Assembly (NCBI GenBank): GCA_947495555.1
Contig: CANLZI010000002.1
Coordinates: 1 to 64,000 of the forward strand
From: an uncultured Erythrobacter sp.
GTDB lineage: Bacteria > Pseudomonadota > Alphaproteobacteria > Sphingomonadales > Sphingomonadaceae
DNA length: 64,000 bases
Reading direction: 5' to 3'
In this document: positions 1 to 8,829 of the stretch, in pieces
How the letters are laid out: each line of letters starts with the position of its first letter
Numbering within the stretch: the first letter of the stretch is position 1
Notes under the pieces: model-generated
The model's input: only the letters and a program-made list of their open reading frames with translations
Database searches by the model: none
Told to the model about the DNA's origin: nothing
Position numbers and translations under genes: made by a program

Positions 1-7
1 ATAGAAT

Positions 8-46
8 GCCATCCGCTGCCAGTGCAGGTATTGGATGGCGTGTTTT
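8..46 (+). terminator. Terminator-like hairpin at window edge
   Basis: GCCATCC (8-14) pairs with GGATGGC (33-39). An inner CTGC/GCAG pairing lies inside the loop, and a GTGTTTTT run follows at 40-46. The shape fits a rho-independent terminator for a plus-strand gene that ends left of the window. The upstream gene is not visible, so its identity is unknown. Confidence 0.45.
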
Positions 47-278
47 TGGCCTTCAACCCAGTGATAGTAACTTGGCGCCCGTTTCGGCGCATTCTAGAAA
101 TCTGAGCGGACAGTCAGCTTCCCACCTCATAGACTGACGCATGGCTTCAACTCCATAAGACCGGAAAGCAGTCGTCAATGTCCGCCATTTACACAATGCG
201 TCATCGCCAAGGCCTAGCCAGTAGCTGACCCGGCAGTTTCCTACTCGCAGGAGAAGCCGCACGGCGCGCGAAGCCTGA
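47..278. other. No confident gene; downstream flank of PNPOx-like gene
   Basis: I see no RNA gene or mobile element here. A minus-strand reading frame (about 53-322, or from a GTG at 262) stays open for 70-89 residues and ends with a stretch containing two cysteines eight apart. It shows no family motif that I recognise and no good ribosome binding site. It could be a small gene behind the PNPOx-like gene or a chance frame. Confidence 0.3.
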
Positions 279-878
279 CTACGGCACGATCCATTGGCCC
301 ACCCATTTTCCCACATCATCAACTTTCAATAATGCGCGGCGGTGGCCGTCATTGGACAAGAACAGCCAATCGATCTGTTCCACCTCGACCAGAAGAACTG
401 CGAAGTTTTCGCGTGCCGGGGCTACCTGCTCCTCATTCGGCTTGAGGCCCTCGGCCCATTCGGGCAGTCCTGACACAGGCCTGTCCGATATTGCGCCAGG
501 TGCATCCTCGGCCAGATAGCATCGCCGGGCAAAAGTGGTGCTTTGGTCCCATGCCGCATCGGCGAGCGGACCTTCGCTCTCGATCCGCCCAAACCCTTTG
601 CATCTGACCTGAATCTTCTGCTCCGGATCATACAGCAGCACGCCCATCGGGGTGTTGCCGCCCTCACCCGCACCAATTTCTGCAACCTTGGGACTGCGGG
701 CATCGGTGTGAAAGCGCATCAGGCGTGTGGTTGGATCATAATCGCGCAGCACCATCACCCGCATATTGCCATCTTGAGTGCCCACAACGGGCGTGTGCAT
801 CGGTGTGTGGCGGCTGCGTCCCGCCTCTATCAAACGAGCCTCTGCATCGGCGCGAACATCATCAATTGTTTTAAACAT
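279..878 (-). CDS. Pyridoxamine 5'-phosphate oxidase-like flavoprotein
   Basis: A 199-residue protein of the PNPOx-like FMN-binding split-barrel superfamily. Residues about 38-64 hold the typical core, with an Arg-Val-Met-Val-Leu-Arg strand followed by a His-Thr-Asp-x-Arg-Ser-x-Lys segment that in this family contacts the FMN phosphate. The C-terminal third carries the second dimerisation region with conserved Trp residues. The ATG at 878 is preferred over a TTG at 914, which would add 12 residues unlike the family. The genuine PdxH ending (the R-x-x-P type C-terminus) is not evident, so a general flavin-dependent oxidoreductase is safer than PdxH. It stands alone, with no co-directional neighbour close upstream. 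Confidence 0.85.
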   Translation of the reverse strand: MFKTIDDVRADAEARLIEAGRSRHTPMHTPVVGTQDGNMRVMVLRDYDPTTRLMRFHTDARSPKVAEIGAGEGGNTPMGVLLYDPEQKIQVRCKGFGRIESEGPLADAAWDQSTTFARRCYLAEDAPGAISDRPVSGLPEWAEGLKPNEEQVAPARENFAVLLVEVEQIDWLFLSNDGHRRALLKVDDVGKWVGQWIVP

Positions 879-1109
879 GACTGGGCAAGACCACGGCGAG
901 CTGGGCGAAGTCAATGATACAGTGCCTTCATAGGTGGGTTCATAAAAGTACCCGCGAACATGAACGGGAGCCTACGCAAGTCATTCAGTTTTCCGTCAGG
1001 GCGACTCGCATAGAAGCATATCTACAGCGCGGGAACTCACATATTCCGGGCAGTAAAACAGGAAAGAGAACCGCACATGGTGGTGGAGCGGGCAAATTTG
1101 GAGCCAACC

Positions 1110-2228
1110 ATGACAATCAGCAAGTTTATGAAAGGCAGCGCCTTCTCCGCGATTGCAGCAGCACTGGCATTCACTGCGATGCCGGCACAGGTATCTGCGC
1201 AGGAACGCGGTGCTGAAAACCGATCCGAACGACAGCAGGCCCGCAGCGAAAATCGCGCCAACCGCAAGGCTACGCGCAACAACAATCGCCAACAGGCTCG
1301 CTCGGAACGTCGAGGCAACCGCCAGCAAGCGCGCCAAGAACGCCGGGGCGAGCGCCAACAGGCCCGTCCCGAACGCAGAGGTGATCGCCAGCAAGCACGT
1401 TCTGAGCGCAGAGTTGATCGCACCGAGACGAGAGCAAACCGCCGGAGCAATCAGCAAAGCGGAACGTCTCAGCGACGGGTCAGATCGCAGGACCAGGTTG
1501 AAAGACGCGGTGTTCGCAATCGCGACGATCGTGGCAATCGGCAATATGCCAACCGCGGCGAGCAATTGCGTGACCGTCAGGTAAACGCGAACCGCACCAT
1601 TCGTGATGGTCGCCGCGCAGAAGAACGTCGCCAAGAACGTCAGGCCGATCGCCGAGAGGACCGCAGAAGCGAGCGTCGTGCAGAACGACGCGAAGATCGG
1701 CGCACGGATCGCCGGGCAGAACGCCGCGCAGATCGTAGGGCTGATCGCCGCTCAACCTATCGTGAAGGACGCAGGGACGGCTATCGTGATGGCCGCCGTG
1801 CCGAACGCCACAATGATCGCTATCAGCGCCGCAGCGCCTATCGCAATGGCTATCGCGATGGCAGATATCGCGACGGTAAATATCGCGACAGACGGGGCTA
1901 TCACCGCGATCACCGCCGTTGGGATCGCAAGCGGTGGCGCAAGAACAACCGGTACAATTGGTACAATTATCGCCGGGCAAACCGCCACGTCTATCGCTTG
2001 GGTCACTATTATTCGCCCTATCGCAATTATCGGTACAGCCGGATCCGGATTGGCTTCTTCCTAGACAGCCTGTTCTTCAGCAGCCGGTACTATATCCACG
2101 ATCCATGGCGTTATCGTTTGCCAGAGGTTTACGGCCCATATCGCTGGATCCGATATTACGACGATGTGATCCTGGTGAACACGTATACCGGAGAGACTGT
2201 GGACGTGATCTACGACTTCTTCTGGTAA
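1110..2228 (+). CDS. Arg-rich secreted RcnB-family-like protein
   Basis: A 372-residue protein with a clear signal peptide: a Lys-containing n-region, an Ala-rich core, and cleavage expected after Val-Ser-Ala near residue 30. From about residue 35 to 250 it is an extraordinarily Arg-rich low-complexity region built from imperfect repeats of Glu-Arg-Arg, Asp-Arg-Arg and Arg-Gln-Gln-Ala. The last 110 residues, rich in Tyr, Trp and Arg and ending Val-Asp-Val-Ile-Tyr-Asp-Phe-Phe-Trp, resemble the RcnB family of periplasmic proteins (nickel/cobalt homeostasis in E. coli). The ATG at 1110 is chosen over 1077 because it opens directly on the signal peptide. A strong terminator follows at 2281. The metal role is only family inference, and the very basic region could instead bind polyanions in the envelope. 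Confidence 0.8.
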   Translation: MTISKFMKGSAFSAIAAALAFTAMPAQVSAQERGAENRSERQQARSENRANRKATRNNNRQQARSERRGNRQQARQERRGERQQARPERRGDRQQARSERRVDRTETRANRRSNQQSGTSQRRVRSQDQVERRGVRNRDDRGNRQYANRGEQLRDRQVNANRTIRDGRRAEERRQERQADRREDRRSERRAERREDRRTDRRAERRADRRADRRSTYREGRRDGYRDGRRAERHNDRYQRRSAYRNGYRDGRYRDGKYRDRRGYHRDHRRWDRKRWRKNNRYNWYNYRRANRHVYRLGHYYSPYRNYRYSRIRIGFFLDSLFFSSRYYIHDPWRYRLPEVYGPYRWIRYYDDVILVNTYTGETVDVIYDFFW

Positions 2229-2280
2229 GGCCCACCTCCTCCCACCAGCTGACCCATCCCCCCGATGGATCAGCCTGACA

Positions 2281-2314
2281 CCCCCGCCAGCACAATGTGT
2301 TGGCGGGGGTTTTG
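2281..2314 (+). terminator. Rho-independent terminator
   Basis: CCCCCGCCA (2281-2289) pairs with TGGCGGGGG (2301-2309) around a short loop, followed by TTTT. This is a strong intrinsic terminator 52 bases after the RcnB-like gene, and it separates that gene from the dioxygenase gene that follows. Confidence 0.9.
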
Positions 2315-2405
2315 CTTTGCGCTTCCCCATCATTCGACAATTGGGGCATCGTGCGCGATCAACTGTCTTGCCTCTCGGCCGCCAATTGCTAGGACTGGCG
2401 CCGTT

Positions 2406-3074
2406 ATGGCGAAAGCTCCGATCATACCAGACCAAGATGCGTTGAAACGCATCGGCACCTCCGTTCGAGAGAAGCTGATGGCCGATCCAGATGCCTATCA
2501 GATAGAGACTGACAAGGCCGATCTGTTTGCGATTGGGGACTTCGTCTCGGAGGCAGAATGCAAGCGGCTCTGCACCATGATCGATCTGGTGGCCAAGCCC
2601 AGCACCCTGCACGAAGAAGGCTATGACAGCGGCTTTCGCACGTCCTATTCAGGCGATCTTGATCCGCTCGACAGCTTTGTCATGGGGCTATCCCGCCGGA
2701 TTGACGATTTGCTCGGGATCAACCCCGTATGCGGAGAGGCGATCCAGGGGCAACGTTATCTGCCCGGACAAGAATTCAAACCGCATAATGACTGGTTCTA
2801 TGCAACCGAAGGCTACTGGCCGTTCGAACGCAAACGCGGCGGTCAACGCAGCTGGACCGCGATGGCTTTCCTGAACGATGTTGAGGAAGGCGGCGAGACC
2901 CACTTCACCGAAATCGGGATCAAAATCGCGCCCAAGCCCGGCGTTTTGCTGGTGTGGAACAATGCCAAGCCTGATGGCAGCCCCAATGAAGACACGATCC
3001 ATGCAGGCACCCCAGTCATCCATGGGACCAAATACATCTTCACCAAATGGTACCGAACGCGGAAGTGGACCTGA
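2406..3074 (+). CDS. Prolyl 4-hydroxylase-like Fe(II)/2-oxoglutarate dioxygenase
   Basis: A 222-residue protein with the double-stranded beta-helix of the prolyl 4-hydroxylase alpha-subunit family. The iron-binding His-x-Asp lies in Phe-Lys-Pro-His-Asn-Asp-Trp-Phe. The distal His falls in Ile-His-Gly-Thr-Lys-Tyr, and the Lys shortly after it is the expected 2-oxoglutarate carboxylate ligand. The segment Glu-Glu-Gly-Gly-Glu-Thr-His-Phe is also characteristic. The ATG at 2406 is chosen because the frame upstream runs into the terminator at 2281. The target is unknown; bacterial members hydroxylate proline in proteins such as EF-Tu or in small peptides. It converges on lysS with only 3 bases between them. 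Confidence 0.9.
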   Translation: MAKAPIIPDQDALKRIGTSVREKLMADPDAYQIETDKADLFAIGDFVSEAECKRLCTMIDLVAKPSTLHEEGYDSGFRTSYSGDLDPLDSFVMGLSRRIDDLLGINPVCGEAIQGQRYLPGQEFKPHNDWFYATEGYWPFERKRGGQRSWTAMAFLNDVEEGGETHFTEIGIKIAPKPGVLLVWNNAKPDGSPNEDTIHAGTPVIHGTKYIFTKWYRTRKWT

Positions 3075-3077
3075 TTG

Positions 3078-4688
3078 TTAGCGCGTCAACGCCTCTGCGA
3101 TCAACTTGCGTGAATTTGCAATTCCATACAGCGCGATAAAGCTGCCCATGCGTGGACCTTGGTCGCTTCCCAGCAAGGTTTGGTAGAGCGCCCTGAACCA
3201 GTCGCGCAAATTCTCGAACCCGAACTGTTCATCTTTGCCGATTTCATAGACGATGGTCTGCAGATTCTCCGCTGCCTCGTCTGCGGAAACGCTGGCCAGA
3301 CGCGCATCCAATTCGCGCAAGGCAGCCGCCTCATTGTCTGTCGGAGCCCGCTTGTTCAGCGTCGGCACGATAAAGTCGCGCGTGTAATTCACGGCCGCTT
3401 TGATCATCGCATCCAGCTCGGCTGAACGCACTGTCTCGCCCAGATAGCTATCGAGATATTCGGCCACATTATCCGTGGTCGCCTCGCTACCCAAAACGCT
3501 CGCCAGATTGAGCAGCAGCCCAAATGTAACCGGCACCGTGTCACCGGCTCCGGGCGCATCAGGGCCTGCAAAAGTCTCGTTCGCGCGCAGCAAATGCCAC
3601 GCCGGATTGCCCAATTGCTTGTCCAGTGGCTGCTCGGCCAAGTGTTCGCGGAACTGCCAATAATCATCCACCGCGCGCGGGATTACGCCGACATGCAGTT
3701 GCTTGGCGCTTTTTGGATTGGGGAAGATATAGAAGCCGAGGCTCTCTTCCGTGCCATAATCCAGCCATTGCTCAATCGTCAGGCCGTTGCCCTTGGACTT
3801 GGATATCTTCTCGCCATTTTCATCCAGGAACAGCTCGTAAATCAGGCCATCTGGCTTGCGCCCACCCAGCACCTTGGCAATCTTGCCCGATTGCACGCCG
3901 GTGTCGGTCAGATCCTTGCCGTACATTTCATAATCGACGCCCTGCGCAACCCAGCGCATCGCAAAATCGACCTTCCATTGCAGCTTGGCCATGCCGCCCA
4001 ATGCGCTCTGTTCGATCACGCTGCCGTCTTCATCGGTAAAGCGGATCGTCCCGGCATCGGGATCAACCACCTCGACCGGCACTTGCAGCACATTGCCGCT
4101 GGCAGGGCTGATCGGCATGATCGGCGAGTAGGTCGCCGCCCGCTCGGCTCGCAAAGTAGGCAACATGATGTCCAAAATTGCCTGATTGTTGCGCAGAACA
4201 TTCTTCAGTGCATCATCAAACGCGCCCGAATTGTACCGGTCGCTCGCGGCGACAAATTCATACTCGAAACCAAACCGGTCAAGAAATTCGCGCAGCATCG
4301 CATTGTTGTGATGGGCAAAGCTTTCATACTTCTCGAACGGGTCGGGAATGCGCGACAGGGGCTTATGCAAATGCTCGGTCAGCATGGCTTGATTGGGCAA
4401 ATTGTCCGGCACTTTGCGCAGACCGTCCATATCGTCGCTAAAGGCAACAAGACGCGTAGGCTTACCGCCTGTCAGCGCTTCAAAAGCACGGCGGACAAAG
4501 GTGGTCCGCAGCACTTCTTGAAAGGTGCCGATATGCGGCAGGCCGCTGGGGCCATAACCGGTTTCAAACAGCACAGGCGAGCCATCAGGCTTGGTCCCAT
4601 CGGGATAGCGTTTCAGCAGCCGCTGCGCCTCCTGAAAAGGCCAGGCTTTCGAATTCTTTGCGGCATCAATCAAAGCTGTATCAGTCAT
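3078..4688 (-). CDS. lysS: Lysyl-tRNA synthetase, class I
   Basis: A 536-residue class I LysRS (LysRS1, the archaeal-type enzyme also found in many alphaproteobacteria). It charges tRNA-Lys in the cytoplasm. The class I signature His-Ile-Gly-His equivalent appears as Gly-Leu-Pro-His-Ile-Gly-Thr near residue 50. The second signature Lys-Ile-Ser-Lys-Ser-Lys-Gly sits near residue 290. The C-terminal helical domain is complete. The ATG at 4688 is chosen over one nine codons upstream because family proteins start close to this point. No class II lysyl-tRNA synthetase is present in the window, so this is probably the housekeeping enzyme. Confidence 0.95.
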   Translation of the reverse strand: MTDTALIDAAKNSKAWPFQEAQRLLKRYPDGTKPDGSPVLFETGYGPSGLPHIGTFQEVLRTTFVRRAFEALTGGKPTRLVAFSDDMDGLRKVPDNLPNQAMLTEHLHKPLSRIPDPFEKYESFAHHNNAMLREFLDRFGFEYEFVAASDRYNSGAFDDALKNVLRNNQAILDIMLPTLRAERAATYSPIMPISPASGNVLQVPVEVVDPDAGTIRFTDEDGSVIEQSALGGMAKLQWKVDFAMRWVAQGVDYEMYGKDLTDTGVQSGKIAKVLGGRKPDGLIYELFLDENGEKISKSKGNGLTIEQWLDYGTEESLGFYIFPNPKSAKQLHVGVIPRAVDDYWQFREHLAEQPLDKQLGNPAWHLLRANETFAGPDAPGAGDTVPVTFGLLLNLASVLGSEATTDNVAEYLDSYLGETVRSAELDAMIKAAVNYTRDFIVPTLNKRAPTDNEAAALRELDARLASVSADEAAENLQTIVYEIGKDEQFGFENLRDWFRALYQTLLGSDQGPRMGSFIALYGIANSRKLIAEALTR

Positions 4689-4888
4689 GGGAAGCGCGTT
4701 TCGCCCAGCTTGCACAATGTTGCAAGCGCGAACTGAGGGATGGCTCGCCAGCGGCCTTGCTGGCCACCTGACGATATTGCTGCGGCAGACTTAAATGCTC
4801 GGCTGCAAAACCGCCTAATCCGGCACAAATTGCACAATTGGCAGGAGGGGCGTTTACAATGCGCTCAGCCTCTTGCATCTGAAGTGGA

Positions 4889-7648
4889 GTGAGCGCCGCA
4901 CTCCCCCTTCCCTCTATCCATGCCAGCCATGCCGGCACGTGGCTTAGATCGCCCAATGGGGAGACCGGAGGCTGCTCCAAGGGCGATGCCATTATGGCTG
5001 CCGCCGACACCCCGCTGTTGATGCTGAACGCGCCGCTGGTCGCATCGCGGCTGGGCTATCCCGATCTGTCGGGCCTCGATCTGCTCGAACTGTTTGCGTT
5101 CCTCCATCCGGCTCGCTTTTGCGTCCCAACCCCTCGCGGTCTGGCTCAGGCATTATCAATCGATGAGCCCAGCGGTGACGATGCCGTGCCCGAATTTCTC
5201 CAGCGGGCTGCGGGTGCCTTGGTGGCGGTGTGCGAGAGCGAGGATTGGGCAGAACGCGAAGGTGCCTGGTCGGCACTGCAATCGCTGGTAAAACTGCGCT
5301 GGCCATGGGCGCAGGTGATCGCGCCTTATATCCGCAAGCCTGAACGGGCCGAGAAATGGCTGTTTTCCAAATTGCCCGAATGGGAAGAACAAGCCGATAG
5401 AGCGCAACCATCGCAAGTGGTGCTGGATGAAAATGCGGTGATCGAACAGCTCGATCATCTGACCGGCGAACATGCTGAAAAGCGGCCCGGCCAACAAAGC
5501 TATGCCAAGCACGCCTCGCGCGTTTTTGCACCACGCGAACGCCAGGCGGCACCGCATTTGTTGCTGGCCCAAGCCGGTACCGGCATTGGCAAAACGCTGG
5601 GCTATCTGGCGCCAGCCTCGCTGTGGTCTGCAACCGCCCAGGGCACCGTATGGGTTTCTACCTTCACCAAGAATTTGCAGCGCCAATTGCGGCAGGAAAG
5701 CCGCCGTGCATGGCCCGCCGAACGCAGCGACGGCACCCGACCGGTGGTGGTGCGCAAGGGGCGCGAGAATTACCTGTGCCTGCTCAATCTGGAAGACGCC
5801 TTGCAAGGTGGCTTTGCCGGGCGTCCAGCAATCCTTGCGCAATTGGTGGCACGCTGGGCTGCCTTTAGCCAAGACGGAGACATGATCGGCGGCGATTTGC
5901 CCGGCTGGCTGGGCACTTTGTTTCGCAAACGCGGCATAGCGGCGCTGACCGATCAACGCGGCGAATGCGTCTATGCCGGGTGCCCGCATTATCGCAAATG
6001 CTTCATCGAACACGCCGCACGCGCCTCTGCCCAAGCCGATCTGGTGATCGCCAACCACGCCTTGGTGATGGTCAATGCTGCGCGCGGCCGTGACCATGCA
6101 CAGCGCCCCACGCGGATCATCTTTGACGAGGGCCACCACGTATTCGAGGCGGCAGATTCGACCTTTGCCGCTGAATTAAGCGGGCAAGAAGCGATTGAGC
6201 TGCGCCGTTGGATCATCGGTCCGGAACGCAATTCGCGTGGCCGCAGACGCGGTCTGGCGGCGCGGCTGGCCGATGTATCAAGCTATGACGAGGGCGGCGG
6301 CGAAGCGGTTGAAGCTGCGGTGCAAGGGGCCGGCGCTCTACCTTCCGAAGGCTGGTTGCAACGGCTGAACGAGGGGGATCCTTATGGGCCGATCGAACGA
6401 TTTTTGGCGGCGGTCCGAACGGCCACCTATGCCCGCGACGAAAGCGCCAATGGCAAGCACGGTCAGGAAGCGGGCTATGGCATCGAAACAGAGGCCGCCG
6501 GCCTTCCGGGCGAATTGATTGAGGCAGCCGGTGAGGCGCAAGCAGCATTAGGCTCCATTCGTGCGCCGTTGATGAAGCTGGCAACACGGCTGGAAGCGAT
6601 CATTCAAGACGGGCCTGATTGGCTGGACGGGCAAGGCACCGCCCGCATCGAAGGCGCGCGCCATTCGTTAGCATGGCGGATCGATTTGCTGGCGGCTTGG
6701 GATGCATTGCTGGAACGTTTGGGCGGCCCGGCTGACCCTGAATTTGTCGACTGGTTGGTGGTGGAAAGATCCGACGCGCGCGAGTTTGACGTAGGCGTGC
6801 ATCGTCGCTGGCTCGATCCGATGAAGCCCTTTGCCAAAGTGGTTCTTGAGCCCGCCCATGGCGTGATGTTGACCAGCGCCACCCTGACCGACCGGGTAGA
6901 TGATGGCGAAGAATGGGACAGCGCTCGAGCCAGATCAGGCGCCAACCATCTTGATGGCCCAGCGCAAGTGAGCGCGGCGGAAAGTCCCTTTGATTACGCT
7001 GGCCGCGCCGAAGTGTTGATCGTAACCGACATCAAGAAGGGCGACCTACCCGGCTTGGCCGGAGCCTATGCCCGATTGATCGAGGCATCTGACGGAGGGT
7101 TGCTGGGACTGTTCACCGCCATCCGCCGGATGCGCGCAGTCTATGGCCGGATCGCTGACCGGCTCGCCCGCGCAGGTCTGCCGCTCTATGCCCAGCATGT
7201 CGATCCGATCGACACCGGAACGCTGGTCGATATATTTCGCGACGATCCGCGCGCGTCTCTGTTGGGCACCGATGCCTTACGCGACGGGGTGGACGTGCCC
7301 GGCCATTCGTTGCGCTGTGTGGTGATGGAGCAAGTGCCATGGCCGCGGCCCGATATTCTGCATAAGGCACGGCGCGCCGCCAATGGTGGCAGCACCTATG
7401 ATGACAGGATCATTCGCGCGCGATTGGCGCAGGCCTTTGGCCGGTTGATCCGCAGCAAGGAAGATAGCGGCCATTTTATCGTGCTCTCGCCAGCATTCCC
7501 GAGCCGATTGCTCAGCGCATTTCCGCCGGGGACGCCGGTGATACGATTGACGTTGGACGAAGCATTGCAGCGGGTTGCGGCTGGTGTTTCGGGAGAAGAA
7601 GCCTTAACGAATGAGTCTGTGATTTCGCAGCAGGACGCCAGCCAATGA
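4889..7648 (+). CDS. DinG/XPD-type Fe-S DNA helicase
   Basis: A 919-residue superfamily 2 helicase of the DinG/Rad3 group. About 200 N-terminal residues precede the motor. Walker A (Ala-Gly-Thr-Gly-Ile-Gly-Lys-Thr) is at about 229-236 and the DEAH-type box, here Asp-Glu-Gly-His, is near 413. Between them lie four Cys (one in Tyr-Leu-Cys, then Gly-Glu-Cys, Ala-Gly-Cys and Arg-Lys-Cys) that match the XPD-family 4Fe-4S cluster. The C-terminal motor domain ends with Gln-Ala-Phe-Gly-Arg-Leu-Ile-Arg, the motif VI region. Likely a 5'-3' DNA helicase in repair or R-loop removal. The phosphatase gene follows after 16 bases and is probably co-transcribed. Confidence 0.92.
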   Translation: MSAALPLPSIHASHAGTWLRSPNGETGGCSKGDAIMAAADTPLLMLNAPLVASRLGYPDLSGLDLLELFAFLHPARFCVPTPRGLAQALSIDEPSGDDAVPEFLQRAAGALVAVCESEDWAEREGAWSALQSLVKLRWPWAQVIAPYIRKPERAEKWLFSKLPEWEEQADRAQPSQVVLDENAVIEQLDHLTGEHAEKRPGQQSYAKHASRVFAPRERQAAPHLLLAQAGTGIGKTLGYLAPASLWSATAQGTVWVSTFTKNLQRQLRQESRRAWPAERSDGTRPVVVRKGRENYLCLLNLEDALQGGFAGRPAILAQLVARWAAFSQDGDMIGGDLPGWLGTLFRKRGIAALTDQRGECVYAGCPHYRKCFIEHAARASAQADLVIANHALVMVNAARGRDHAQRPTRIIFDEGHHVFEAADSTFAAELSGQEAIELRRWIIGPERNSRGRRRGLAARLADVSSYDEGGGEAVEAAVQGAGALPSEGWLQRLNEGDPYGPIERFLAAVRTATYARDESANGKHGQEAGYGIETEAAGLPGELIEAAGEAQAALGSIRAPLMKLATRLEAIIQDGPDWLDGQGTARIEGARHSLAWRIDLLAAWDALLERLGGPADPEFVDWLVVERSDAREFDVGVHRRWLDPMKPFAKVVLEPAHGVMLTSATLTDRVDDGEEWDSARARSGANHLDGPAQVSAAESPFDYAGRAEVLIVTDIKKGDLPGLAGAYARLIEASDGGLLGLFTAIRRMRAVYGRIADRLARAGLPLYAQHVDPIDTGTLVDIFRDDPRASLLGTDALRDGVDVPGHSLRCVVMEQVPWPRPDILHKARRAANGGSTYDDRIIRARLAQAFGRLIRSKEDSGHFIVLSPAFPSRLLSAFPPGTPVIRLTLDEALQRVAAGVSGEEALTNESVISQQDASQ

Positions 7649-7664
7649 GAAGGGACGCAGACCA

Positions 7665-8192
7665 GTGAAAATTCTCGCCCTATTGCGTCATGCCAAATCC
7701 GACTGGGACGATCTGGCCAAGCGTGATTTTGATCGCGGTTTGAATGATCGAGGGCGCAAAGGCGCCGAGCTGATTGGCGAGCATATTCACGCCCATGGCA
7801 TCAAATGGGATTGCGTGCTGGCCAGCCCGGCAGAGCGGGTCAAGCAGACGATGACATCGGCCATGCCCGAGACAAAAGTGGTGTATGATGCGCGCCTGTA
7901 TCTGGCCAGCTCGGACACTATTTTGGAAGCCGTTGCCGATAAGGCTGGTGATGCCGAGGCGGTGTTGGTGGTGGGCCACAATCCCGGCCTGCAAGATGTG
8001 CTGTTGGACTTGGTCTCGCCGTCCAATGAAAACGCTCTGTTTGACGAGGCCTCGACCAAATTTCCAACCGCAGCCTTTGCAGTGCTGGAATGCGACGTCG
8101 ATGATTGGAGCAAGCTGAGCAATGGCGGCGGCAAGCTTACCCACTTCGCTCGCCCGCGCGATCTCGACCCAGAGCTAGGTCCCGAGTTTTAG
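7665..8192 (+). CDS. SixA-like histidine phosphatase
   Basis: A 175-residue member of the histidine phosphatase (phosphoglycerate mutase-like) superfamily. The catalytic motif Leu-Arg-His-Ala-Lys-Ser is at residues 6-11, and the second His lies in Val-Val-Gly-His-Asn-Pro-Gly near residue 104. The size and the Arg-His-Ala motif fit SixA, the phosphohistidine phosphatase that acts on HPt domains or phosphotransferase proteins. Start codon is GTG, with AGAAGGGA about nine bases upstream. It follows the helicase gene by 16 bases and converges on soxR. The actual phosphoprotein partner cannot be read from the context. Confidence 0.88.
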   Translation: MKILALLRHAKSDWDDLAKRDFDRGLNDRGRKGAELIGEHIHAHGIKWDCVLASPAERVKQTMTSAMPETKVVYDARLYLASSDTILEAVADKAGDAEAVLVVGHNPGLQDVLLDLVSPSNENALFDEASTKFPTAAFAVLECDVDDWSKLSNGGGKLTHFARPRDLDPELGPEF

Positions 8193-8202
8193 GGCGCTGA
8201 AT

Positions 8203-8655
8203 TCAGCCCAGCACTTGGCGCGGCCCTGGCCCGCGCTGCGCCAGATGGTCATCCTTATTATACAGCTGGCACTTCGCCAGACTTAGGCACCCACATCCGA
8301 TGCAGCCATCCAAACGGTCGCGGGTTTTTGTCAGCTGAGCAATCTTGTTGTCCAATTGCCCCCGAATTGAGCGGCTGATCTTTTGCCAATCGCGCGCATT
8401 CGGAGTGCGGCCCTGGGGCAGCCTGCCGATCTCCTGCTCGATGTCAGCCAAGGCCAATCCCAATTGCTGAGCGATCAGAATAAAACTGAGGCGGCGAATG
8501 TCGGATCGAAAGAACCGGCGCTGGTTCCCGCCGGTGCGGATCGGTTCAACCAAACCCTTCTCTTCATAAAAGCGAATGGCGGAAACCGACAGGCCGGTTC
8601 GCCTGGCCATTTCTCCGATAGAAATCAGGTCGGTCTTGCGTGGTCTAGGGGTCAT
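8203..8655 (-). CDS. soxR: Redox-sensitive transcriptional activator SoxR
   Basis: A 150-residue MerR-family regulator. The N-terminal winged helix-turn-helix carries Ile-Gly-Glu-Met-Ala-Arg-Arg-Thr-Gly, followed by the long dimerisation helix. The SoxR [2Fe-2S] motif Cys-Ile-Gly-Cys-Gly-Cys-Leu-Ser-x-x-x-Cys is near the C-terminus. Oxidation of this cluster by redox-cycling compounds activates transcription. The ATG at 8655 is chosen; longer versions would run through the regulatory region. Outside enteric bacteria SoxR usually controls small sets of oxidoreductases or efflux genes directly rather than soxS, and no soxS is seen here. The gene is divergent from a VOC protein and both flank a SoxR box. 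Confidence 0.95.
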   Translation of the reverse strand: MTPRPRKTDLISIGEMARRTGLSVSAIRFYEEKGLVEPIRTGGNQRRFFRSDIRRLSFILIAQQLGLALADIEQEIGRLPQGRTPNARDWQKISRSIRGQLDNKIAQLTKTRDRLDGCIGCGCLSLAKCQLYNKDDHLAQRGPGPRQVLG

Positions 8656-8712
8656 CTCGCTTGATCTCGACTTATCTCGTGATTGAACACATGCAGTAAA
8701 AATATTCCTTGA

Positions 8713-8730
8713 CCTCAACTTAGCTTGAGG
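8713..8730. promoter_or_regulatory. SoxR box
   Basis: The 18-base near-perfect dyad CCTCAACTTAGCTTGAGG differs from the known SoxR consensus CCTCAAGTTAACTTGAGG at two central positions. It lies 58 bases upstream of the soxR start and 100 bases upstream of the divergent VOC gene, so SoxR may control both directions. TTGCAA and TTGACC hexamers flank it as possible -35 elements. Confidence 0.9.
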
Positions 8731-8829
8731 TTGCAAAACAAGCAAATCGAATGATTCGAACCGATGGTGAAAGGCGCAAAAGCGACCTGCTATCAATCGG
8801 CTTTGCTAATGTTTTGAAAGGATTACACA

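Noticed and set aside
53..322. An 89-residue minus-strand frame downstream of the PNPOx-like gene.
   Set aside because: No family motif, no convincing ribosome binding site and a 44-base overlap with the confident gene.
914..1109. An EcfG-type promoter (GGAAC near 1032) before the RcnB-like gene.
   Set aside because: The second element (GTT type) is not found at 16-17 bases, so the match is incomplete.
1153..2064. Several long frames in other phases of the Arg-rich gene.
   Set aside because: They arise from the repeated CGC/GAT/GCG codons of the RcnB-like gene and have low-complexity Ala/Ile or Cys/His content without start signals.
4681..5010. A 109-residue minus-strand frame with a Cys-x-x-Cys, overlapping the start of the helicase gene.
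   Set aside because: The plus-strand helicase N-terminus (Leu-Pro-Leu-Pro-Ser-Ile-His-Ala-Ser-His-Ala-Gly) looks like its family from 4889 on, so the overlap is most likely a shadow. The non-overlapping part, 4689-4888, is kept in mind as a possible small gene only.
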